Below are positions 1 through 7,154 of a DNA stretch of 64,000 bases, piece after piece. The stretch's first letter is position 1, and each line of letters opens with the position of its first letter. Source of the DNA: JAAZNO01 sp964508025. Lineage in GTDB: Bacteria > Chloroflexota > Anaerolineae > B4-G1 > SLSP01. The stretch covers positions 18,147 through 82,146 of the forward strand of contig CAZDSF010000010.1 in assembly GCA_964508025.1 (NCBI GenBank), given 5' to 3'. Both the position numbers and the translations under genes were made by a program. The notes under the pieces are model-generated. The model had not been told where the DNA came from and made no database searches. It saw only the letters and a list, made by a program, of their open reading frames with translations.

Positions 1-2338
1 GTGGCAGCGCCGTGGGTCTGGGTGATCGTGTGCGCCAGGGTCAGCGTTGCGCCGGTATGGCGATAGATGCGGGTAGGGCTGAGCAGGTCGGCGAGCGCGA
101 GATCGAGCCATCCATCGCCGTCGTAGTCGCCCCAGGCCAGCGCGTGGATGTCAGCGCGATCTGGCGTGCTCCACGCGGGGGCGAAGGGCTGCCCGGCGTT
201 GCGGTAGATGCGGTTGGCCCGTCCCGCAGCGCCGCCGCCATTGCCCACCGCCAGGTCGAGATCGCCGTCGCCGTCAGCGTCGCCAAAGGCGATGCTGCTG
301 GTGTCATCCGATTCGGGCGAGCTCCAGGCCAGAGTCAGCGTAGTTCCATCATTGCGATAGATGCGGTTGGGTTGCCCACGATTGCCTATGGCCAGATCGA
401 GCCAGCCGTCGCCATCCCAGTCGCCCCAGGCGGGGCTGGTGGTGTTGTTCTGCTCGGCGGAAGACCAGACGAGGTTGAAGCCGCTGCCCGTATTCCGATA
501 GAGGCGCGTGGGCGCGTTCTCGGCGCTCACGGCCAGGTCGAGCAGGCCATCGCCATCGGCATCGGCCCAGGCGACGCCAGTGCTCGTATCGGTTTCGGCG
601 GATGCCCACGCGGCGACGAACCCGGCGCCGGTGTTGCGGTAGAGGCGCGTCGGGCCATTGTCGTTCGCTACGGCCAGATCAAGCCGCCCATCACCATCGT
701 AATCGCCCCAGGCGATACCCTGGCTGACTTCCGCTTCCGACGAAGTCCACGCCAGGAGGAATGCGCCGTTGCCAGCGTTGCGGTAGACGCGGTTGGGGGC
801 CGGGCTGAACCAACCGATGCGGTCATTAGCAACCGCCAGATCGAGCCGCCCGTCGCCGTTATAATCGCCCCAGGCAACCGCCGTGGTGTTATCCCATTCA
901 TCCGATGACCAGGCCAACACCAGGGTCGCGCCGGTATTGCGATAGATGCGGTTGGGCCGACCGCGATTGCCCACCGCCAGGTCGAGCAGGCCATCGCCAT
1001 CGGCGTCGCCCCAGGCGAGGCTGGTGGTGAAGTCGCTTTCGGGCGAGATCCAGATCAGCGTGTAGCCGTCGCCGGTGTTGCGGTAGAGGCGATTGGGGCC
1101 AAAGGCGTTGCCCACGGCCAGATCGAGCAGACCGTCGCCATCGAAATCGCCCCAGGCGAGGGCGCGGGTGTCGTCGGCTTCGAGCGAAGTCCAATCGAGC
1201 GCGAGCGCGCCGCCAGCGTTGCGGTAGATGCGGTTGGCGCGGTTGATGCCATTCCCATTGCCTACGGCCAAATCGAGATTGCCATTGCCGTCACAATCAG
1301 CCCAGGCGACGCTCATGGTGCGATCCTCAGGGATAGGGGCCGACCAGGCGAGCGCGAACCCGCCGCCGGTGTTGCGGTAGATGCGGTTGGGAGCGTATTC
1401 GTTGCCTACGGCCAGATCGGGTAGGCCGTCGCCGTCCCAATCGCCCCAGGCCAGGCTGGAGGTGCTATCGCTCTCGGCGGAAGTCCAGACCAGCGTGAGC
1501 GTCGCGCCGTCATTCGTGTACAGGCGGTTGACGCCGTAATTGCCCACGGCCAGATCGGGCTTGCCATCGCCGTTCCAATCCGCCCAGGCGACGGCGGTGG
1601 TGCTGCTGCTCTCCGGCGAAGACCACACCAGCGTCATCCCACTGCCGGTGTTGCGGTAGAGGCGCGTCGGGGCGTTATGGTTGCCCGCTGCCAGATCGGG
1701 CTGCCCGTCGCCATCGAAATCGGCCCAGGCAAGGGCGGTGGTGTTGTCCGTTTCTGTGGAAGACCAGAGCAGCGTGAAGGTGCCATCGCCGTTGTTGCGG
1801 TAGACATGGTTCGGCCCGGCCCAGTTGCCCACTGCCAGATCGAGGTTGCCATCAGCATCCCAATCCGCCCAGGCGAGGCTGGTGGTGTCATCGCTTGCGG
1901 CGGATTCCCAGGCCAACGTGAAGGTGTCATCGCCGTTGTTGCGGTAGATGCGGTTGGGCTGCCCGCGATTGCCGACCGCCAGATCGGGCAAGCCGTCGCC
2001 GTCGAAATCGCCCCAGGCGAGGGCGGCGGTGTTGGCGCTCTCGGCAGATGACCAGATCAGCGTGAGCGCGCCGCCGCCCGTCTGCGGCCCGCCGTCATTG
2101 CGGTAGACGCGGACGGGCTGGTTCCAGTTGCCCACCGCCAGATCGGGATCGCCGTCGTTGTCCATATCGCTCCAGGCGATAGCGCGGGTGTCTTCGATCT
2201 CGGCGGAGACCCAGGCGGCGCTCATATCGCCGGGCCAGGCGCGGGTGGGCGGGGCCGGTCGCAGCAGCAACGCCGCTAAGGCGAGCAATAACAGCCCGCC
2301 AGCAGTCCAACGCCGATATGTGCACCGCTCTGCTTTCA
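1..2338 (-). CDS. Secreted FG-GAP/VCBS-repeat protein, C-terminus beyond window
   Basis: An open frame of at least 779 codons runs off the left edge, so no stop is seen. The start is an ATG preceded by AGGAGGTGAT, an almost perfect Shine-Dalgarno. Residues 1-35 look like a signal peptide: a basic start (MKAERCTYRRW) and then a leucine/alanine-rich core. The rest is about 15 repeats of 46-54 residues, each with a DxDxDGxxDLAVGN-type loop such as DMDNDGDPDLAVGN, followed by a xRxYRNxG strand. Successive DLA codons are spaced by exact multiples of three, which confirms one reading frame. This is the FG-GAP/VCBS signature of calcium-binding beta-propellers, normally extracellular and adhesive or carbohydrate-associated. 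No catalytic domain is visible in the part present. A terminator-like hairpin upstream suggests separate transcription. Confidence 0.88.
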
Positions 2339-2359
2339 TAAATCACCTCCTCTGAACAA

Positions 2360-2401
2360 GGATGAAGGCGGAAGACGGAAGGATGAAGGATGAAGGATGA
2401 A
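2360..2401. repeat. Heptamer array, GGATGAA type
   Basis: Six 7-bp units in strict register (GGATGAA, GGCGGAA, GACGGAA, then GGATGAA three times) lie just upstream of the Shine-Dalgarno of the FG-GAP gene. Related units occur near 16001 and 62658. Confidence 0.8.
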
Positions 2402-2414
2402 GAAAAAAACTCCG

Positions 2415-2504
2415 CCCCTCCGCGCCTCTGCCCCTCCGCGCCTCTGCACCTCCGCGCCTCTGCACCTCCGCGCCTCTGCACCTCCGCGCCTCTGCCCCTC
2501 CGCG
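2415..2504. repeat. 16-bp (2 x 8) tandem array
   Basis: Five full copies and one partial copy of CCCCTCCGCGCCTCTG, with C or A at the first variable position. Each unit reads as two octamers. It is noncoding and lies in the leader of the FG-GAP gene. The whole 2339-2678 gap holds only this array, the heptamers and a hairpin. A TATAAT-like hexamer on the minus strand at 2575-2580 is a weak promoter candidate. Confidence 0.8.
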
Positions 2505-2605
2505 TTAATGATTTTCCTCAATCAGGGCTGCAGCGCATGCTCAGCAGCACGCTTTTGTTGTTTAAGGTAACTGGATTATACACACAAACCCACAGAACCC
2601 ATGGG

Positions 2606-2642
2606 CAAACGGAGGGCGAAGCCCCGCTTCGTCCTCCGTTTG
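2606..2642 (-). terminator. 17-bp stem-loop after receiver-like gene
   Basis: CAAACGGAGG...CCTCCGTTTG arms extend to a 17-pair stem with one wobble position and a 3-nt loop. It sits 37 nt past the stop of the minus-strand receiver-like gene. There is no strong U-tract, so termination is inferred from position and stem strength. Confidence 0.6.
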
Positions 2643-2678
2643 TCCCCCTTCCCTACGCTATTTGATTCCCCCCGTCTG

Positions 2679-3074
2679 CTAGCCCCACAAGTCCGCTGCC
2701 GGGTTTGCGAGGCCGTCGGCAGGGACTTTCGATATGCTCTCGAAAACATCGGCTTGCCGCGTTTCGACCGGCGCCAGACAGCCAATGACCTCGCCTAACG
2801 TGTGCGCCGGATATACCTGTCCAGAGATGACCGTGACGGCGCTCATCGCGGCGTTGACGCCGATGATGCGCAGATCGGGCCGGGTGTGAAACAGCGTCAA
2901 CACCTCCCCGGCATGGCTATGGTCAAGATCTAGCAGAACCACATCGAAGTCCGCCAGGTTCTCTACGGCGCTCAGCGCGGCGCAGGTCACAAAGTCGAAA
3001 CCGGCGTGGGCGGCTAGCTGCTCAGCCAGCCCCGCGAGAAAGATCGAATTGCCGTAGAGCAAAATCCGTACCAT
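2679..3074 (-). CDS. Small receiver-like protein, paralog A
   Basis: This 131-residue protein is a clear paralog of the product at 4609-4920. Both begin with a VRILLYG/KHILVYG strand, keep Asp49 in a VVLLDL/LVLIDL strand, and share SAVTV and GQVYPA at about residues 78-90. The spacing matches a CheY-like receiver, with Asp49 as the phospho-acceptor. The usual N-terminal acidic pair is missing (YGNSIFL instead of VDDDP), and I see no canonical Lys. It may therefore be an unphosphorylated or atypical receiver. I start it at the ATG matching the paralog, with GGAGA 5 nt upstream; the frame stays open 31 codons further upstream. Residues 100-131 are an extra tail absent from the paralog. No output domain is present. 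The function is unknown. Confidence 0.7.
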   Translation of the reverse strand: MVRILLYGNSIFLAGLAEQLAAHAGFDFVTCAALSAVENLADFDVVLLDLDHSHAGEVLTLFHTRPDLRIIGVNAAMSAVTVISGQVYPAHTLGEVIGCLAPVETRQADVFESISKVPADGLANPAADLWG

Positions 3075-3165
3075 GGTATCTCCATCAGCCCCCAAAATGT
3101 CCGCCCGATCAGATATGGCGTGCGCATCAGATACTTTAACTATAACGGATTTTGGGGCGTTTGTC

Positions 3166-3210
3166 ACTGGACTTTGGGCTAAAAAAAGTCCAGTCTGGGC
3201 GACTGGACTT
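3166..3210 (-). promoter_or_regulatory. Triple-box terminator/antiterminator-like element, copy A
   Basis: Read on the minus strand, box AAGTCCAGT, a 7-nt loop and ACTGGACTT form a 9-bp hairpin followed at once by a T-run, the form of an intrinsic terminator. Eleven nt later a second AAGTCCAGT could instead pair with ACTGGACTT and put the T-run in a loop. The element lies 92 nt upstream of the start of receiver-like paralog A. A copy with identical spacings precedes paralog B. Between it and the gene are two direct ATCAGATA copies (3108-3115, 3126-3133) and a CCCCAAAAT/ATTTTGGGG inverted pair. Confidence 0.75.
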
Positions 3211-3265
3211 TCCAGGGGCGCGCCGTGCCGCCGCGCCCCCTACAGATGTGTTTGCCGCTATACGC

Positions 3266-3367
3266 TTACCACTCGAACAGGCCCGGATTGGACAGCTCTT
3301 GCGGGCTTCCCGCGTGGACTTCCAGCTTGCCTTCGTAGACGATGGTGGGTGTTTCGTAGTGTTCCAT
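3266..3367 (-). CDS. 33-residue peptide with lasso-RiPP-leader-like motif
   Basis: This short gene starts at an ATG preceded by AAGGAG with 7-nt spacing and ends in TAA. The peptide begins MEHYETPTIVYEGKLEVHAG and continues SPQELSNPGLFEW. Residues 4-19 fit the lasso-peptide leader pattern YxxPxLxxxGxxxxxT, with Y4, P7, I9, G13 and Ala at the position usually held by Thr. The remaining 13-14 residues have no Asp/Glu at ring position 7-9, so a classical lasso ring is not predicted. No RRE/PqqD-like protein, leader protease or asparagine-synthetase-like cyclase is in the window. It lies between the YWTD propeller gene and receiver-like paralog A, with an inverted repeat upstream. It could be a precursor of another modified peptide or a small regulator. 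Confidence 0.6.
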   Translation of the reverse strand: MEHYETPTIVYEGKLEVHAGSPQELSNPGLFEW

Positions 3368-3400
3368 GGTGTAACTCCTTGTCATGGGTATATGGGGGAT

Positions 3401-3467
3401 GGGGAGTAAGGAAGTAAGGAGTAGGGTAGTAGCGAGCGTGCTCCTACTTCCTTACTTCCTACTCCCC
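3401..3467 (-). terminator. Imperfect long inverted repeat after YWTD gene
   Basis: A left arm containing GTAAGGAAGTAAGGAGTAGG and a right arm containing CCTACTTCCTTACTTCCTAC pair over about 19 bp with two single-base bulges around a short spacer. It lies 33 nt past the YWTD stop and upstream of the peptide gene. The arms are themselves 7-8 bp repeat arrays in opposite orientation. Confidence 0.5.
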
Positions 3468-3474
3468 TACTCCT

Positions 3475-3502
3475 AAAATCCAAAATCGCCAATCAAAAAT
3501 CA
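3475..3502. repeat. Heptamer array, AAAATCx type
   Basis: Four 7-bp units (AAAATCC, AAAATCG, CCAATCA, AAAATCA) end inside the stop codon of the YWTD gene. The same series of units occurs at the 3' end of the 4609 gene. Confidence 0.7.
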
Positions 3503-4516
3503 CCCGCGCCGCTTGCCCCATCTCAGCGCGATGGTGCTGAGGACGAACAAGCCCAGAGCGGGCAGCAACATCACACCGCGCGCCGCCAGGCTGTTCAACG
3601 TCACCGCTGATGGATCGCCCAACATCAGCGCAATACCCGACGGCCTACTCGCACTGCCGGGCGAGGTGATGTTCTGGGGATTGCTGCCGTCCAGATCGGC
3701 ACGGTAAAGGGTGTTGTTGCCATAGTTTGTCCAGTACATCTTGCCTTCGGCTACATTCAGCGCAATACCAGCCGGACTGCCCACGCTGCCAACCGGGGTG
3801 ATATTTTGAAGATTGCTGCCGTCGAGGTCGGCCCGGTAGAGAGTGTTATTGCCGGTATTCGCCCAGTACATCTTGCCGCCGGCCACATCCAGCGCAATAC
3901 CAGCCGGACCGCCCACGCTGCCAACCGGGGTGATGTCCTGGGGATTGCTACCGTCCAGGTTGGCTCGATAAAGGGTGCTGTTGATATAATTTGTCCAGTA
4001 CATCTTGCCGCCGGCCACATCCAGCGCAATACCAGACGGCTCGTTCACGCCGCTGGCCGGAGTGATGTTTTGGGGATTGCTGCCATCCAAATCGGCCCGG
4101 TAGATGATATTGTTATAATTCGCCCAGTACATTTTGTTAGCAGACAAGTCCAGCACAATACCATACGGCTCGTTCACGCCGCTGGCCGGGGTGATGTTTT
4201 GGGGATTGCTGCCATCCAGATCGGCCCGGTAGAGGGTGTTGTTGCCAAAATTTGTCCAGTACATCTTGCCGCCAGCTACGTCCAGCGCAATACCATACGG
4301 CCCGTTCACGCCGCTGGCCGGGGTGATGTTTTCTGCACCAGTACCATCTGGATTGGCTCGGTAGATAGTGTTACTTTGCATATTCACCCAGTATATTTTA
4401 TACACAGCTGCCAGCACAGGCGCAGGCTGCGGCGTCAGCGTTGCCAGCAGCCCCAGCAGCAGGACAGTGGTGAGGCCCAGCCGGGCCAGGCGTTCCAGGT
4501 TCAAGTACGTTTTCAT
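3500..4516 (-). CDS. Cell-surface six-bladed YWTD beta-propeller protein
   Basis: The 338-residue product has an N-terminal signal segment (residues about 12-37, LTTVLLLGLLATL) and six consecutive repeats of about 44 residues with the core KMYWTN...LYRADLDGSNPQNIT. This is the YWTD (LDL-receptor class B) repeat, and six copies make one closed six-blade propeller. The C-terminus has a hydrophobic helix (GVMLLPALGLFVLST) and then the basic tail RWGKRRG, so the propeller is probably held outside the cell by this anchor. GGAGCCACACAC upstream of the ATG gives a weak Shine-Dalgarno. The gene lies downstream of receiver-like paralog B and shares its strand with the other surface-protein genes. The ligand is unknown. 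Near-identical blades suggest recent internal amplification. Confidence 0.85.
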   Translation of the reverse strand: MKTYLNLERLARLGLTTVLLLGLLATLTPQPAPVLAAVYKIYWVNMQSNTIYRANPDGTGAENITPASGVNGPYGIALDVAGGKMYWTNFGNNTLYRADLDGSNPQNITPASGVNEPYGIVLDLSANKMYWANYNNIIYRADLDGSNPQNITPASGVNEPSGIALDVAGGKMYWTNYINSTLYRANLDGSNPQDITPVGSVGGPAGIALDVAGGKMYWANTGNNTLYRADLDGSNLQNITPVGSVGSPAGIALNVAEGKMYWTNYGNNTLYRADLDGSNPQNITSPGSASRPSGIALMLGDPSAVTLNSLAARGVMLLPALGLFVLSTIALRWGKRRG

Positions 4517-4590
4517 GTGTGTGGCTCCTTTCGAAAACAGGGCAGATTTGCGCGAAAAGGTGAAAAGGCGAAGGATAACAGCACCCCTCC

Positions 4591-4625
4591 AAAATCCAAC
4601 ATCTAAAATCAGAAATCGCCAATCG
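4591..4625. repeat. Heptamer array overlapping the 3' end of a CDS
   Basis: Five units (AAAATCC, AACATCT, AAAATCA, GAAATCG, CCAATCG) run through the stop codon of the receiver-like gene, so its last residues (IGDF) are array-encoded. Confidence 0.65.
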
Positions 4626-4920
4626 TCCGCATCACCTCCTCTATGCTCTGCGCCGGGTAGACCTGACCGTGCAACACGGTCACGGCGCTGGACTCGGCGT
4701 TGACGCCCACGACGCGCAGGTCGGGGCGGGCGCGCAGCAGCGTTAGCACATCGGCGGCGCGCGCGTCGTGCAGGTCAATCAGCACCAGGTCGTAGGCGCA
4801 CAGGTCGCCCAGGCCGGCCAGCCCCGCCCGGCAGCAGACTTCCGTATCCGCCAGCGTCTGCAATTGCGGCAGCAGCCCCGCCAGGAACAGGCTCGCGCCA
4901 TAGACCAGAATGTGCTTCAT
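4609..4920 (-). CDS. Small receiver-like protein, paralog B
   Basis: This 103-residue stand-alone protein is paralogous to the product at 2679-3074, with conserved Asp49 (LVLIDL), ESSAV and GQVYPA. It has the beta-alpha spacing of a response-regulator receiver but replaces the N-terminal acidic pair with YGASLFL, so Mg-dependent phosphorylation is doubtful. GGAGA 6 nt before the ATG supports this start, although the frame is open further upstream. The last codons derive from a heptamer array, so paralog A's longer tail may be closer to the original end. It lies downstream of the GAF/kinase/receiver/LuxR gene, separated by the triple-box element and an inverted repeat. A role in that signalling system is inferred from position only. 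Confidence 0.72.
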   Translation of the reverse strand: MKHILVYGASLFLAGLLPQLQTLADTEVCCRAGLAGLGDLCAYDLVLIDLHDARAADVLTLLRARPDLRVVGVNAESSAVTVLHGQVYPAQSIEEVMRTIGDF

Positions 4921-4946
4921 GCAGCGTCTCCACTTTGGGTCTGGTT

Positions 4947-4987
4947 CTTGAACGGCGACGTTCAAGGGTATGTTTACTCTAACATAC
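4947..4987 (-). promoter_or_regulatory. Inverted repeats in leader of receiver-like paralog B
   Basis: GTATGTT-6 nt-AACATAC (4968-4987) is a perfect 7-bp inverted repeat suitable as an operator. It is followed by CTTGAACG-4 nt-CGTTCAAG (4947-4966), a perfect 8-bp hairpin. Both lie between the triple-box element and the Shine-Dalgarno. Confidence 0.55.
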
Positions 4988-5002
4988 CTTGATGGCATTG
5001 TC

Positions 5003-5047
5003 ACTGGACTTGGGGTTAAAAAAAGTCCAGTCTGGGCGACTGGACTT
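5003..5047 (-). promoter_or_regulatory. Triple-box terminator/antiterminator-like element, copy B
   Basis: The three 9-nt boxes have the same order and loop lengths (7 and 11 nt) as copy A at 3166-3210, with only a few base differences. On the minus strand the first hairpin plus T-run lies 37 nt beyond the stop of the hybrid kinase gene, a normal terminator position. It also lies 83 nt before the start of receiver-like paralog B, where it could act as an attenuator. Confidence 0.75.
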
Positions 5048-5083
5048 TTGGAGTTCTCTGCAACAAGGCTATTTCCAGGGGGA

Positions 5084-7057
5084 TTACAGCGCGCGCTCCT
5101 TGAAATACGCGATTGCCTGCGCGCGATTTTTGACTTGTAACCGTTCCAGAATTTGCCCCACGTGGTATTTGATAGTCTTTTCACTGAGATAGAGCCTGGC
5201 GCCGATTTCTTTGTACGTCATTCCCGAAGCCACCAAGCGCAAAATCTCCCACTGGCGCGGCGTGAGAGGGTCTGGCTCCGACGCTGGCAAGCGGGCAAAC
5301 TCTGTGACCAGTCGCTCCGCTAACCCAGGCGACAGCGCTGCCTCGCCGCGCAATGCACCGGCAAGCAGCGCACAGAAGGCGTTGGCTTCCAGGTTCTTGA
5401 GCAGGTAGCCCGTCGCGCCGCTGCGCATGGCTTCGTAGAGCGGCTCGGCCTCTTCGGAAGCGGTCAAAATGAGCACTTTGATCTCCGGCAGCTCGGCTTT
5501 GAGCGCGCGCGTGGCTTCCAGACCGTTGCAGCGGGGCATGTTGAGATCGAGCACCACCACATCCGGGCGCAGCGCGCGCGCCTTTTCCAGCGCCTCGATG
5601 CCATCCCGCGCCGTTCCCACCACAGAGACGCCCCGGCTCAGAAGCAGCTGGCGCAGGCCATCGAGAAACAGGGGGGAATCATCCGCCAGGAGCACCCGCA
5701 GCCCCTGGATGTCGCCCTCTTCATCCACACCCCCGAAGCCGCGCGGCGCCAACAGGCTGATGCGCGTCCCTTCGCCAGGCGCGGACTGGACCTCCAATTG
5801 CCCGCCCACGCGCTCCGCTCGCTCGCGCATGACGGTCAAACCAAAACTGGTTACTGATTGCTGATTACTGGATACCGATGTGGCGCGTTGCTGATTTGCA
5901 GATTTGCTGATTTGTAAATTTGCATCAAATCCCACCCCATCATCCGTCACCGTGACCTGCACCTGTTCACCGATGTGGCTGAAGACAACTTCGACACGAG
6001 TGGCGCGCGCATGTTTGCCCGCGTTGGTCAGCGCCTCTTGGATGATGCGCAGCACTTGTTCTTCGACATGCGGCGTCAACAAGGGAGAAGCGTCCTGTGG
6101 CGGCAGGCGCAAGATGACGCGCAAGCCATAACGCGCCTGGATTTGATCGGCTGCTGCGCGCAACGCGGTGTAAAAATCCAGAGGCGCCGTCGGCCTGATC
6201 ATGCGCAAATCCAGAATGTCCTCACGCACCTCGGCATGGGCCTCGCGGGCCGCGTGCGCCAGCTGTTGTAGATTCGCCCGCGCGGCCTGATGCTCGCCTT
6301 TTTGCAGCAGCGTCTCTGTGGCCTGGGCGATCACGTTAATGTAACCGAGCGCTTGCCCCAACCCATCGTGCAGCTCCCGGCTCATGCGGGCGCGCTCCTC
6401 GTAAGCGGCTAGCGCGCGTTGCTGCCGGATTGCCAGAGCTTGCGCCGCTTCACGTTCGGCGATTTCGGTTTGCAGCTGCCGGTTCTGGCGCGCCAGCGCC
6501 GCAGTGCGCGCGGCGACCTCGTCTTCCAAACGGCTTTGCTCTACGTGCAAGGCGTTCAGCAGGCGCGCGTTCTCGATGGCGATAGTGGCATGGGCCGCGA
6601 GCGCGGTCAGAATCGCCACATCATCCGCATCGAAAGGCGTATCGTCGCGTTTGTTCTCCACTTCCAGCACGCCGATCCGCCGCCCCCGATACTCCAGCGG
6701 GACAGCCAGCAAGGCGCGGGCTGCCAGGCCGCTGATCTCTTCAGGTAAGCGGAAGTAACGGGGATCGGCGGCAACATCCGACACAATGATCGCTTCGCCG
6801 CTGGTGAAACATGCGCCCGCGACCGAGCCTTCCAAGGGCACGGGAATATCCAGGATGACATCGGCATGGGTGGTGACAGTCACGAAACGCAGATCGTTGC
6901 TCGTGGCCGCGTAGAGCAAGATCCCCGCCGACTCTGTGCCCGTAAGCTCCTGAGCCGCTGCCGCGATGCGATGGAGCAACGGCTCGAGCTCGGTCATCGA
7001 AGTCAGCTCGCCGCTGAGTTCCAGGATATGCCATAGCTGGGACTTGAATTCACTCAT
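5084..7057 (-). CDS. GAF / NarL-type kinase / receiver / LuxR-HTH hybrid regulator
   Basis: One 657-residue chain holds a whole two-component system. It has a GAF domain (about 20-165), coiled coil, a HisKA_3 dimerisation domain with His230 (SRELHDGLGQAL), an HATPase with N345 and the DDGVGFD loop, a receiver with Asp504 (VVLDLNMP) and Lys554, and a C-terminal LuxR-type helix-turn-helix (about 590-657, LTPRQWEILRLVASGMTYKEIG). It is predicted to be cytoplasmic, sensing a small molecule through GAF and binding DNA directly. The chosen ATG matches the divergent paralog's N-terminus. TATAAT ends only 9 nt before this ATG and no Shine-Dalgarno is present, which suggests a leaderless mRNA. The ATP-lid (about 379-404) is lengthened by in-frame short tandem repeats. 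Confidence 0.88.
   Translation of the reverse strand: MSEFKSQLWHILELSGELTSMTELEPLLHRIAAAAQELTGTESAGILLYAATSNDLRFVTVTTHADVILDIPVPLEGSVAGACFTSGEAIIVSDVAADPRYFRLPEEISGLAARALLAVPLEYRGRRIGVLEVENKRDDTPFDADDVAILTALAAHATIAIENARLLNALHVEQSRLEDEVAARTAALARQNRQLQTEIAEREAAQALAIRQQRALAAYEERARMSRELHDGLGQALGYINVIAQATETLLQKGEHQAARANLQQLAHAAREAHAEVREDILDLRMIRPTAPLDFYTALRAAADQIQARYGLRVILRLPPQDASPLLTPHVEEQVLRIIQEALTNAGKHARATRVEVVFSHIGEQVQVTVTDDGVGFDANLQISKSANQQRATSVSSNQQSVTSFGLTVMRERAERVGGQLEVQSAPGEGTRISLLAPRGFGGVDEEGDIQGLRVLLADDSPLFLDGLRQLLLSRGVSVVGTARDGIEALEKARALRPDVVVLDLNMPRCNGLEATRALKAELPEIKVLILTASEEAEPLYEAMRSGATGYLLKNLEANAFCALLAGALRGEAALSPGLAERLVTEFARLPASEPDPLTPRQWEILRLVASGMTYKEIGARLYLSEKTIKYHVGQILERLQVKNRAQAIAYFKERAL
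5848..5921. repeat. Heptamer and octamer arrays inside the kinase ATP-lid
   Basis: Four heptamers (TGGTTAC, TGATTGC, TGATTAC, TGGATAC), a 14-nt spacer, then four octamers (GCTGATTT, GCAGATTT, GCTGATTT, GTAAATTT). The array is in frame and encodes Gln/Ser/Asn-rich sequence between the DDGVGFD and FGLTVMRERA motifs. Confidence 0.75.
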
Positions 7058-7066
7058 CTTAGGTGT

Positions 7067-7094
7067 ATTATAACCGTGATTGTGATTTATCACG
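7067..7094 (-). promoter_or_regulatory. Leaderless promoter and CGTGAT inverted repeat
   Basis: Minus-strand TATAAT (7067-7072) ends 9 nt before the hybrid kinase ATG. CGTGAT-8 nt-ATCACG (7075-7094) covers the matching -35 region and lies between the two divergent GAF-kinase genes. It could control either or both. Confidence 0.55.
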
Positions 7095-7154
7095 AATGTC
7101 ATACACATATCAACATCCGCGCGTACAGGTTCGGACGGATCAAAGGTGAGCGTT

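Noticed and set aside
1..2338. Several short minus- and plus-strand frames within the FG-GAP region
   Set aside because: A single open frame from the ATG at 2338 to the window edge explains the repeats, and its periodicity is a multiple of three throughout.
2415..2504. Possible CRISPR array
   Set aside because: The 16-bp units are contiguous without spacers and there are no Cas genes. The same applies to the other arrays.
3266..3367. Calling the 33-residue peptide a lasso-peptide precursor
   Set aside because: No Asp or Glu at ring positions 7-9 and no processing enzymes nearby; only the leader-like motif supports it.
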